A stretch of DNA of 64,000 nucleotides from assembly GCA_914767715.1 (NCBI GenBank), contig OU612072.1, positions 3,970,001 through 4,034,000 on the forward strand, in the 5' to 3' direction. This document shows positions 42,384 through 51,300 of the stretch, piece after piece (the first letter of the stretch is position 1; each line of letters opens with the position of its first letter). The stretch is from Membranipora membranacea (Eukaryota > Bryozoa > Gymnolaemata > Cheilostomatida > Membraniporidae). Both the position numbers and the translations under genes were made by a program. The notes below the pieces were generated by a model. That model had not been told where the DNA came from. It saw only the letters and a list, made by a program, of their open reading frames with translations, and did no database searches.

Positions 42384-42749
42384 TCAAACTCGTTTTGCTT
42401 CCATCACACATGTGTGGTAAAACTGATTTACTAAAGATAAAATTGCATAAATAAAAATATTGTATGATAAAAAGATGCTGACTGCTATCAAAAAAATAAG
42501 ACACACCAAGTCACGCAAAAGGAATGCCGATCGTGCCACAGCCAGCAATGCAGCAGCACAGGAAGACAGACCACTACACAGTCCCCCGCCACTCCGATGG
42601 AGCAAGGACACAGACATGAGAGAGACCCCGCAGCAACAGGAGTTCCCACACAAGTCACAAGGAACAGGCCCAGCATATATCGACAAAATGAGCGCGCAGT
42701 CCAAACGCTCTATCCACAATCCACAGGCAGGAGTACCAACACTAAGCAT
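42384..42749 (-). CDS. Possible 3' accessory frame of the element
   Basis: A 121-codon frame in the sense of the element lies between pol and the 3' LTR. It is Cys- and Ser-rich in the middle and ends with two hydrophobic stretches (LVCLIFLIAVSIFLSY, then IFIYAILSLV) that could be membrane segments. The opposite strand is also open for 110 codons (42460-42792; basic, Pro/Gln-rich). At most one is real. The region is richer in GC than its surroundings. I do not recognise a family. Confidence 0.25.
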   Translation of the reverse strand: MLSVGTPACGLWIERLDCALILSIYAGPVPCDLCGNSCCCGVSLMSVSLLHRSGGGLCSGLSSCAAALLAVARSAFLLRDLVCLIFLIAVSIFLSYNIFIYAILSLVNQFYHTCVMEAKRV

Positions 42750-42874
42750 CCCTAGACACAGGCGCGCATCAACATGGCATCACAACTCCTAAATATGATT
42801 GGCTAAAGGTCACTTGACTAATGCTATTTATAAATTGTTAACTGCTATTATTACTGGCTATTATTAAGCCTGCT

Positions 42875-43083
42875 ATTGATAAGTACCCTCCCGGTACAGG
42901 AAATGCTATGCCAAGCCTACATGGTTGGCTGTTGATAATCAAATTCTATTGATAAGTACCCTCCCGGTACAGGAAATGCTATGCCAAGCCTACATGGTTG
43001 GCTGTTGATAATCAAATTCTGTTGATAAGTACCCTCCCGGTACAGGAAATGCTATGCCAAGCCTACATAGTTGGCTGTTGATA
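42875..43083. repeat. Three tandem 73-bp repeats
   Basis: Units start at 42875, 42948 and about 43021 (TTGATAAGTACCCTCCCGG...). The first two are identical over the unit apart from the first few bases and the third carries single changes. They lie in the element's 3' untranslated region and contain an inverted motif (CCGGTAC/GTACC). Confidence 0.93.
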
Positions 43084-43486
43084 TCACTGATAAATTCCAA
43101 TATCTATTTTGTTTATTTTTATTTAGTCGTATCCACTAAATTCGTGTCCTCATGCCTCGCCTAATCAAATGGATGTTGGCCCTGTATTTACGCAAGACTG
43201 TATAAAGGTTTGCCTATCTAATCAAATCTAATCTAATAAAATGATGCCTAAAATGATACTTGTGATTATTATAATTACTAATTACTAGACTAATGGTTGA
43301 ATAATAATGTTAGAACTAATAAGTGATTATGATGTAATGCATGTAAAAATGATCTCTTTTTTTTCAGCAATTCTAAGGTCACCACTGCACTACCAAACTC
43401 TTCCCTTCCCGCTAGACATTGCTTCAAACCAAATTCACCTTTGATTTTATTTCGTTTTCTCTTTTTTTTTTTTTCTTTTTTTTTTT
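43084..43486. other. 3' untranslated region with A/G-rich tracts
   Basis: The - strand has long A runs with G interruptions at 43456-43486 directly after the pol stop, a possible second purine tract. No gene is seen. Confidence 0.5.
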
Positions 43487-46400
43487 TCAGATTTTGGGGC
43501 TTTTCTTTCCCCTTCTGGCATAATAATCTGCAATTAGACTATCTGGGATATTTTCTGCTGGTTCCCATGTTCTATCTTTATAACCCTTCCACTTCACTTT
43601 AAAGTACCTTGTACCCTTCTTCACAAATGAACCAAGTAAACACTCAACAATATAGAATTCAGCTGTTTGACCCGGACTACCCACTGCGACCGGTTGCGGG
43701 GTAGAAACAGGCGCAGGCATCTCTTGCGTCAAGTTAGCAGATGTGGGCGTTGGCTCAGAATCAAACTGGTCAGAATCGACAGGGTTGTGTACATTGATAT
43801 CAGGAACTTCTGGTATGATATTTGAGCTGTAAAATGGTTTGAGTCGAAGCGCGTTGACTCGCCCCTTCACGAGTTTAAGATCGCTACATCTACGTAGTGT
43901 ATAGGTGCAGTTTGAATACGCTGATATAATCATGTATGGCCCAAGCCACCTTTTGCACAGCTTTGGGGTGAGACCAGGTTCCGTTCTAGAACAGTATAAC
44001 CAAACACGGTCTCCAGGAGTGAATTTAGGTAGCTCTGCGTTGTTGGCTCGATCATATTGTGATTTGTAAACTCTCTGGGCTGACAGGATATTTCCTTTCG
44101 CCACTTCACGAGCACATTCCAAGTTTGATATAAGGCCATTCATGTAAGCAGAATAATCTGGACCCCGTGGTGACACAGGCAGCAGCTCATTATCTACAGG
44201 GAAACTCATCTCCTTACCAAAAACCAGCTGTGACGGGGAAAATAGAGTAGATTTTGTCGCAGGGGTTGCTCTGTAGGCTGCCATAATGCTTGGCAACAGC
44301 TCTGGCCAGTTCTGCTGATTTTTGTTAGTCATAGCCCTAAGCTGTGTTATAATAGTAGAATTCATACGCTCACAAGCAGAATTTGTTTGGGGATGGTACG
44401 GTGTGGTATTAATTTTCTTGATCTGGAATAATTTACATAGCTCTGTCAGCAGAGTGGACATAAAGTTCTGAGCTTTGTCAGTCACAATAGCAGATGGCGC
44501 ACCGTAACGGCATATGATCTCATTGTATAGTATTCTTGATACTTCAGTGGCTTCCTGGGTTTTCAAAGGGAAGCATTCTGGCCACTTTGTGAATGAATCT
44601 ACTATAAGTAGTATGTGTTTGTAGCCACCTACATCTTTGATAGGGCCCAAAAAGTCCATATGAATTCTGCCAAATGGTTCTGCAACTGGTAATGGCTGTA
44701 ATGGAGGTATTTTGTCCTTCCTAAAATTTCTCTTGCTTTGCTGACAAATTTCACATGTTTTTACATAGTTGACCACATCCTGATACATGGACTGCCAAAA
44801 ATATTTTCTCCTAATCAGTTGGTAGGTGCGGTCAATCCCTTGATGACCAGCCATGTGACTACCGTGGTATGATTTCATTACTGTTGTTTTTAGATTTGAT
44901 GGGATTACCAATTGTTTCATTATATTCATATTCCTACCCCTTGGTTGATAAATGTTGTAAAGCACCCCATCAGAAATGACCATGTCCTTTGATCTTGAAA
45001 TAACAAGTCTCGCAGTCTTGTCATCATCTGGTACTTTACTATCAACTAGGTACTCAAAGTATGGTATTAAAGCTGGATCACCCTTTTGATCCTTTGAAAT
45101 GTCTATGAAATCAACAGCAGCTGCTGTTATTGTATTAATGCTTTTGCACCCATATTCTATATCGTATGTGTATTTAGCAGGCCCCCTACTTTGTTTGTCT
45201 GCTTGTGATTCACCTTTAATGTCTGATTCACCCAAAATTGTGGTGATCACAGGAAGGTTGTCAACAAGGTCAAGCGGTGTTTGTGGTTCTGTTTCCTCAT
45301 AAGGCCTCATGGAAAGGCAATCAGCATTGGTATTAGTTTTCCCACTTTTGTGTTTGATGTCATAGTTGTACGGCTGAAGCAATAGTGACCAGCGACCTAG
45401 TCTGCCCTTAGTGTCCTTTATGCTTTTCAACCATTTGAGGCTAATGTGGTCAGTGAGCACCAAAAAGTGTTTATCTGCAAGGTAATGTTTGTATTTCTCT
45501 ACTGCTGTAACCAGGGCTAGTCCCTCCTTGTGTGTTATAGAATAATTTTGCTCAGCCCCTCTATATGATCGCCCACCATATTCAATAACAGTTTCTGCTC
45601 CATTTGAATCAACCTGGCCCAAAATGTAGCCAATTGCAGTGTCAGAAGCATCAGTGTAAACCACAGGTTTATGGTCAGGATTTGGTAATGTCAATATTGG
45701 TGCTGATATCAGTGCTTCCCTTATACTTACAAATGCTGCCTGATGTTTATCTTGCCACACAAAATCCTCATCCTTTTTCAGGGTTAGGAGTTCATGCAGT
45801 GGATTAGCTATAGTGCTGTACTTTGATATGAATCTCGAATAGTAGTTAGCCATGCCAAGGAAAGACCTTACATCCCTCACACAAGTTGGAATTGGAAATT
45901 CAAGCACCGCTCTAACTTTATCAATATTCACAGATAATCCCTTGTCACTTATTTTATAGCCAAGATATGGGACCTCGGAGCAAGCAAATTTACATTTGTC
46001 TGGATGCAGTTTCAGGTTAGCCTGCTCCAAGCGGTCAAACACTTGTTTTAGGTGTGTTTTATGATCATCCCAGGTCTCAGAAAATACAATGATATCGTCG
46101 ATAAATGCCAGACAATGCTTCCAGCTTATGCCTTTCAACGTCTTAGACATCACAGCTTGGAATGACATGGGCATATTCATGAGTCCAAAGCTACACCTAT
46201 TAAAGGTGTACACTCCGTCATGAGTAATAAAACTCGATTTTTCTTTGGTTTCAGGGTCTAGTGGAACCTGATAGAAAGCACCTTTGAGGTCTAACACACT
46301 GAATACCTTCGCTTTAGCATGACCTAAGGTTTCAACGACCTCTGTGAAGTTTGGTAATGGCCAAATCATTGGTTTTGTGACTGCATTGATTTTGCGGTAA

Positions 46401-47557
46401 TCTACTGCCATTCGCCATGATACACCGTCCGCTTTCTTGCACATCACTATCGGGCTGCACCATTGGCAGTCATCATTTTCATAAATGATACCTAGGTCTA
46501 GCAGTTCTTTGACCTGCCGTGTTATCTCTTGTTTTATTTCTGGAGATGATTTATAAGGGAACGACCTGACAGGAATGGCATCTCCAGTATCAATTTTGTG
46601 GCTATGCAAGTTTGTACATCCTAATTCAGCCCAAGACTTAGCAAATCTGTCATGATTATCACTAATGATAGATGTCAGCTCTAGTTTTTCAACTTCTGAC
46701 AGGCATGACGTACTTAGGTCAATGCCTAGTTCTGCTAATTTATCTGTTTTGTTATGATTAGTGTCAATCTTAGCCGCACTGACTTGAATGGGATTTCCCT
46801 GTTTACTATTGTTATTATCATTCAACTCAAGAATGCTCATCGATACAAGGTCATTAGCTATAGGGGAAAGCCTTGCTATGGGATTCCCAGCCGGTATTAT
46901 AAGATCACTATCACCATGGTTAGATATATGATACAAGGGATTTTCAGCCTCTATGATACATGTGCTACCCTTACACTCAATAAACTGATCCTGATCTATG
47001 ATGATAGGTTCGGCCATGAGCATACTGTTGACAGATTCGCTACTGGAAAGTTTAGCAGGACACGCCACGTGACTATGAGCAGGGACAACCAGTTCCTCAA
47101 GGGCAAGTAATGATAGTTGCGGCGTGGTTTTAATGGAAACTCTTTGAATGCTAGTGGCAAGCTGTCCCTCTAAATATAACGTACCCCTACTATTGTTATA
47201 TGTTATACATCCATTATGGGATTCCATAAAATCTATACCTAATATAATATCGTATTTCATGAAATCAGCGACATGAAAAATCTGGGAACAGCTAACCTTA
47301 CCTATGCTAAATTCTAGTTGTATAATACCTAATATTGGTATCTCAATATTTCCTACGCCACTTATTGTAGGAGTGTTACAGGGTGCTAATAATAACTGAT
47401 AGTTAGGTATCATAATTCCTAATGATTTTGCCGTGATGCATGACGCTTGAGCCCCTGTGTCTAGCAAAGCCTGTTTGGCACCTCCTCCAAAGGAAACCTG
47501 GACTAAACATTCAGACAACGAACCCAAACAGCCGACACGGACAGGGCCCGCTGATTG
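43487..47557 (-). CDS. pol: Pol with chromodomain integrase
   Basis: The polyprotein has retropepsin ALLDTGAQASC (about residue 20 from 47527), a reverse transcriptase with SVLDLKGAFYQVPL and catalytic FIDDIIVF (about 475), RNase H VVYTDASDTAIGYIL (about 620), an HHCC domain (SHMAGHQG...CEICQQSK, about 885-930), an integrase core with HMDFLGP, IVTDKAQNF and NSACERMN as the D,D,E series, a GPY/F-like module (KRWLGPYMII, about 1190) and a chromodomain (FYIVECLLG ... YFKVKWKGY ... TWEPAENI, about 1285-1335). Such chromodomains steer integration to marked chromatin. The frame is in phase with gag and open from the codon after the gag stop, without an ATG near the start, so it is expected as a gag-pol readthrough product. 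Confidence 0.93.
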   Translation of the reverse strand, partial: QSAGPVRVGCLGSLSECLVQVSFGGGAKQALLDTGAQASCITAKSLGIMIPNYQLLLAPCNTPTISGVGNIEIPILGIIQLEFSIGKVSCSQIFHVADFMKYDIILGIDFMESHNGCITYNNSRGTLYLEGQLATSIQRVSIKTTPQLSLLALEELVVPAHSHVACPAKLSSSESVNSMLMAEPIIIDQDQFIECKGSTCIIEAENPLYHISNHGDSDLIIPAGNPIARLSPIANDLVSMSILELNDNNNSKQGNPIQVSAAKIDTNHNKTDKLAELGIDLSTSCLSEVEKLELTSIISDNHDRFAKSWAELGCTNLHSHKIDTGDAIPVRSFPYKSSPEIKQEITRQVKELLDLGIIYENDDCQWCSPIVMCKKADGVSWRMAVDYRKINAVTKPMIWPLPNFTEVVETLGHAKAKVFSVLDLKGAFYQVPLDPETKEKSSFITHDGVYTFNRCSFGLMNMPMSFQAVMSKTLKGISWKHCLAFIDDIIVFSETWDDHKTHLKQVFDRLEQANLKLHPDKCKFACSEVPYLGYKISDKGLSVNIDKVRAVLEFPIPTCVRDVRSFLGMANYYSRFISKYSTIANPLHELLTLKKDEDFVWQDKHQAAFVSIREALISAPILTLPNPDHKPVVYTDASDTAIGYILGQVDSNGAETVIEYGGRSYRGAEQNYSITHKEGLALVTAVEKYKHYLADKHFLVLTDHISLKWLKSIKDTKGRLGRWSLLLQPYNYDIKHKSGKTNTNADCLSMRPYEETEPQTPLDLVDNLPVITTILGESDIKGESQADKQSRGPAKYTYDIEYGCKSINTITAAAVDFIDISKDQKGDPALIPYFEYLVDSKVPDDDKTARLVISRSKDMVISDGVLYNIYQPRGRNMNIMKQLVIPSNLKTTVMKSYHGSHMAGHQGIDRTYQLIRRKYFWQSMYQDVVNYVKTCEICQQSKRNFRKDKIPPLQPLPVAEPFGRIHMDFLGPIKDVGGYKHILLIVDSFTKWPECFPLKTQEATEVSRILYNEIICRYGAPSAIVTDKAQNFMSTLLTELCKLFQIKKINTTPYHPQTNSACERMNSTIITQLRAMTNKNQQNWPELLPSIMAAYRATPATKSTLFSPSQLVFGKEMSFPVDNELLPVSPRGPDYSAYMNGLISNLECAREVAKGNILSAQRVYKSQYDRANNAELPKFTPGDRVWLYCSRTEPGLTPKLCKRWLGPYMIISAYSNCTYTLRRCSDLKLVKGRVNALRLKPFYSSNIIPEVPDINVHNPVDSDQFDSEPTPTSANLTQEMPAPVSTPQPVAVGSPGQTAEFYIVECLLGSFVKKGTRYFKVKWKGYKDRTWEPAENIPDSLIADYYARRGKKSPKI

Positions 47558-47563
47558 CTATTG
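47552..47563 (-). promoter_or_regulatory. Stop-codon readthrough motif (gag-pol)
   Basis: On the - strand the gag terminator reads CAA TAG CAA TCA. This fits the CAA-UAG-CAR-YYA consensus known from tobamovirus-type readthrough exactly. The frame is open immediately afterwards and leads into the protease. Retroviruses such as murine leukaemia virus also use UAG readthrough, but with a pseudoknot and different flanking bases. Function is inferred from context. Confidence 0.8.
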
Positions 47564-48628
47564 TGTAGAACCTCCCGCAGCAGCGGCGGCTCCACCACGA
47601 GACTGTGGTCCAGCACCACCAAAAAGACAGCGGGACTGAAAGTGCCCAATCCTCCCACAGCCCCTGCAGGTCTGACCAAAAGCAAAACAAGCATTACTCA
47701 TGTGTGACTTACCACATCTTGGACAGTCTGTTATGTATGTTCCACTACGGCTACCACCACCATTTCTAGGACTACCACCACCATATCCGTTGTTTCTTGT
47801 CTGGTTGTAATTGTTACGGAAATTGTTTTGTCTCTGGGGCACAGCAGTGATGGCCGATATAGCAATCTGAATCTCTCTAGCGACGGATTCCTGTATTACT
47901 TGCTGCAAAGACGTATCAGAGGTTTTAGATGTGATTGCCGTGACGTTAGCGGTTGTTGAGGCTTCTATCGGTTTGAGTAGCCTGACATACTCCATCACAG
48001 CCTCCACTGACTTAGGTTTGTGGCACATCACCTGTCGTTGAATATCGCTCGGTAGGCCTCTCATAACGGCCTCCATCTTCTCCCGCTCGCTTTTGTTTGT
48101 GATGGCAATGAGGCGGTCAATGTCTTCTGTGTATTTCTCTAATGTCTCAGCGTCCGACTCCCACCTTCTCTGGTTTAACTTACATACCGCTTCCCATTGG
48201 CGGTCTTCTGTGTCACTTCCATATCTCTGCTTGAATGATTTGATAAGCAGGTTGAAATTTCCACGGATCTCATCTGGTATTGTCGAGTAGTATGAGTAAG
48301 CACCACTCGTTAAAAGCAGTGGTACCGTTTGAGCCTTCTCAGCCTCTGACAGCTTCTTTGATGAGAAAACAATGTCCAATTTCTCCACCCACTCGTCAAA
48401 ACTGCTCTGGCTAGCGGAGCCAGAGAACTTTCCAATTAACGTAAGTTCAGCTGAAGATATTGTGAACCTTTTCCTACTTGGTTTCTCCAATTCTTCAGCA
48501 TTATGTTGTGAGTCTGACTTTTCAGAGGGTGTTGTGGAAGACATCCTTTCCAGTTTGTCCCTGAGTTGCCTCAGCTCCTCATCTCGCTCCGCCAACTGAC
48601 GCTTCAACTCAGCAGCTTTTGGAGGCAT
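47558..48628 (-). CDS. gag: Gag with coiled-coil start and two zinc knuckles
   Basis: The 356-residue product starts at ATG 48626-48628. It opens with a charged heptad-like helix (ELKRQLAERDEELRQLRDKL), then a capsid region (ELTLIGKFSGSASQSSFDEW ... LLKSF-like LIKSFKQRYG), a Gly/Asn/Arg-rich linker (residues about 265-300) and two cysteine knuckles, CPRCGKSHMSNAC and CRGCGRIGHFQSRC, followed by an Ala-rich end and TAG at 47558-47560. It packages element RNA and forms the particle. The frame is intact. Confidence 0.93.
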   Translation of the reverse strand: MPPKAAELKRQLAERDEELRQLRDKLERMSSTTPSEKSDSQHNAEELEKPSRKRFTISSAELTLIGKFSGSASQSSFDEWVEKLDIVFSSKKLSEAEKAQTVPLLLTSGAYSYYSTIPDEIRGNFNLLIKSFKQRYGSDTEDRQWEAVCKLNQRRWESDAETLEKYTEDIDRLIAITNKSEREKMEAVMRGLPSDIQRQVMCHKPKSVEAVMEYVRLLKPIEASTTANVTAITSKTSDTSLQQVIQESVAREIQIAISAITAVPQRQNNFRNNYNQTRNNGYGGGSPRNGGGSRSGTYITDCPRCGKSHMSNACFAFGQTCRGCGRIGHFQSRCLFGGAGPQSRGGAAAAAGGSTQ

Positions 48629-48700
48629 ACTTGCAGATAATCTTATATTTCTTTCTGTTTATCCGGTACGCAGGATCTTTAAGAGAGCAGCTCCACCATA

Positions 48701-48947
48701 TATGATATTGTTGTTTGTTATGAATGTTGAATGAGGGCTGACGCAGTACGTGTTGATTGTTATAGATAGAATTATCTTCACTTGGGGTTGTAGCTTATAG
48801 TGAGAGGTTTAAATAAATGTGTTGGCTTGTATAGGGTTAAACACTAACTGATTCATGTTCTATTGAATACTACATAGCATGCATATAAAGGATTAAAATG
48901 ATTGTGGGGTCAGAGGTTAACAATTGTAAAAAATGATTCATACTATA
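48701..48947 (-). repeat. 5' LTR of chromodomain element
   Basis: This is the upstream LTR on the - strand, followed at 48948-48951 by the CATG duplication. Directly inside the element the - strand reads TATGGTGGAGCTGC, where TGGTGGAGC may be the primer-binding site; the tRNA was not identified. Confidence 0.93.
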
Positions 48948-48951
48948 CATG

Positions 48952-50640
48952 CATCAAATAAAACGCGAACTCGTATCTGAGAAAGACATGATCATAACAA
49001 AAAACTGCATTATGGGTCATAGTTAGAGTAATCTCCTATCTTGACGTGTCAGAACAAGTCCATAATCACCATTGTATCTAACACCCAACATTTTCAACGG
49101 GACAAATATATTCCAATTCACCCCGGAACGAGATGTATGCGGATCATGGCATTGGTCACTACCTTCTTTCTCCAGGCAAATTAAGTCTCAATAAAACAAA
49201 CAACTTGCATGCTAACTCCAATCTTACAATTGAAAGTAGAAAGAAAATCAATAAAAAGTCAAAATTTGAACCCAAAATTAATTATGAAGTACCGCCCCCG
49301 GAAATGAAATGTTCAATTACACCATACCTCAACATGGCTAACTTTTTATTTTCAACCGTCAAATCAGACAATACAGACCCCTCCGACGCTACAGACAAAG
49401 GCTCCCTGTCATAAAAGAGGGGATAGAGCACAAAAGGCTTGGGACAATGCCGAAAGGATTTCCGTCAATCTGCATGTTCCATATGTGTATAATGAGATAT
49501 ACCTGTCGATTATGTCAAAGTCTACCCTTAGTAAGTTAGCTCCTGTGATTCATGACCCATCAATTATCCTTTGCAAAGGTAAAGTCTGCATATCAGCTAA
49601 ATTGTGGCATCAGCCTTATATAATTTGAAGATCAGAGATATGACATACCAATAAAAGCTGTGAATGTCAAAGTCAAAAGGAAGTGACGTTGGTTAACCAT
49701 TTATTGAGGACTCGAGGCGATTATGATAGTATTCATATTGTTATTGTTATTTTGAGGATAAACAAAGATGACTGAATACCAGACTTAAGGTTGTTCTGAG
49801 GACTCACTGATCAAAACATCCCTACATTTCGACAATCATATTCTATATCAAAGCTCTGATACAGACCAATAAATTTTCAGACTCACAGGATTCAAGTCAT
49901 TTCTTATATCTGTACTGCATTGCCTGATGATTTTCTTTTAGGGAAGTTGTCTCACATCTGACAAAACAAATAAAACAATTCCTAAATAACTATATTACAC
50001 ATTGGCCGAGGCCAGTCAAATTGGCATGACCACCTAATTACTCATAACATTTCAAGGTTCAAACTCCACACAGTCAATTAATCCAAATGCTGAATAATGT
50101 CCTACTGACACAAATGTATACACTAAGCACAGTTGACCAACTTTTTACACACATACAAAGAAAAGGAACCTAAAATCGAAACCTGGATCAGAATTAGAAT
50201 GCTTTAACTAATATTTATCTCTGAGTTTTCCAAACTGTCAATTGTCTGATACAATCAATAGTTTTCTTCCCTAATATAAATGCTAAATATTATAAACAAC
50301 CTTGGTATGCTTTTGACCTTACCAATTCACCATCTCCTGTACTTCATAGTGATCATTCATCCTCACTGTCATTGCTGCGGTTTATATCCTAAGGTTGGTT
50401 GCACACTACTCATGATATGCTACCATGGTGGTTCTGTATAGTAAGGTTAGACAGGCATACAGCAAGCACATAGCTGAGTGGTAAATGAATCTCAAGCAAT
50501 ATTCTCCAAGAGGAACTCTATAATATACCAATACTTTGGATAATGTAATATTAATTTCACGATATATAACAGGTATGAATGCAAGGGTAAGTAATATACA
50601 ACTTGAATGATATTGAAACTAACTAATACTTACTTAGTCT
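48952..50640. other. Intergenic, no gene supported
   Basis: A 93-codon + frame at 49133-49414 is hydrophilic and ends in TAA, but shows no recognisable family and no exon signals that decide it; it could be a retroelement relic. No first exon of the fucosyltransferase pseudogene was found here. The rest is AT-rich and featureless. Confidence 0.4.
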
Positions 50641-50644
50641 TCTG

Positions 50645-51300
50645 ACTTAGACTCAGCTCGCCTTCTCGGTGTTGCACTATGTGGCAATGGTACTAAATCT
50701 ACTCGTTGCCCTCCAAAATCTACAAATCCTTCCATGATATGGAAGGAAACGTAGCCAAAAATCGAATATAATACGAAAGCCTAGGAGGATTTCCGAAGAA
50801 TTAGATCTCGCTCCTACTAGAGAGGTTTGTGAAAAAGTTATATCACCAATTCTTATATACAAATCAGTTTGTCCTTCTAGCTCAACAGCATGATTAGATA
50901 TAGAGCAAGGCCTTACATCATTAGGGGTGATAACACATTGCAGCACCTCCGCTACATTATATGGGATCAGACTATGACATGCTCCAGTATCTAACAACAC
51001 CTCAGTTAGGAAAGAATTTTGGTCATTTGTGTAAAACTTATCTGGGTTGTACAGCTCTACTGGTATGACTGGTAAGTGAAACAAAGTAATCTCCCAGGTG
51101 TGCTCTCCTAGTGAGTACTCATATGCTTCTGTGTCTTCATTCATCATGTAAAGTGGATTCATCTCCTCAGGCTTAAAAGGAATAGACTTCTTAACCCGGT
51201 TGAAGGCGCATTGTAACAACACTAAAACCACAAACAATGTTACCAGGGTGTTCACTGCAATTGTCCAATATTGAAATATATGATGCCAGCCTGAATTAAA
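50645..51300 (-). pseudogene. Membrane segment followed by retropepsin domain
   Basis: The frame at 50677-51255 starts with a hydrophobic helix (VTLFVVLVLLQCAF), then a basic KK stop-transfer-like patch and about 75 residues, then the aspartic protease motif LLDTGACHSLIP (residues about 88-98) and a following beta-rich stretch to SEILLGF. The end of the domain is displaced by a frameshift near 50755; the remaining bases encode a basic, Arg/Ser-rich tail ending near 50640. A retropepsin downstream of a transmembrane helix is not the usual gag-pro-pol order. The single DTG means it would act as a dimer. Confidence 0.65.

Larger units (their letters stand above)
42071..48951 (-). mobile_element. 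Chromodomain Ty3/Gypsy retrotransposon, intact
   Basis: A 6873-bp element (42075-48947) is flanked by CATG on both sides. Its 247-bp LTRs differ at a single position (C/T in GAGGTxTAAATAAA). The minus strand carries gag and a 1346-codon pol ending in a chromodomain, with no disruption other than the gag terminator, which is in a readthrough context. It is the best candidate in the window for recent or current activity. The LTR ends are TATA...CATA instead of TG...CA, and the duplication is 4 bp, or 5-6 bp if the LTR ends are set differently. Confidence 0.95.

Noticed and set aside
42460-42792. 110-codon + strand frame, basic and Pro/Gln-rich.
   Set aside because: It is antisense to the LTR element and overlaps the sense frame; no family or expression evidence. 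Kept only as a remark.
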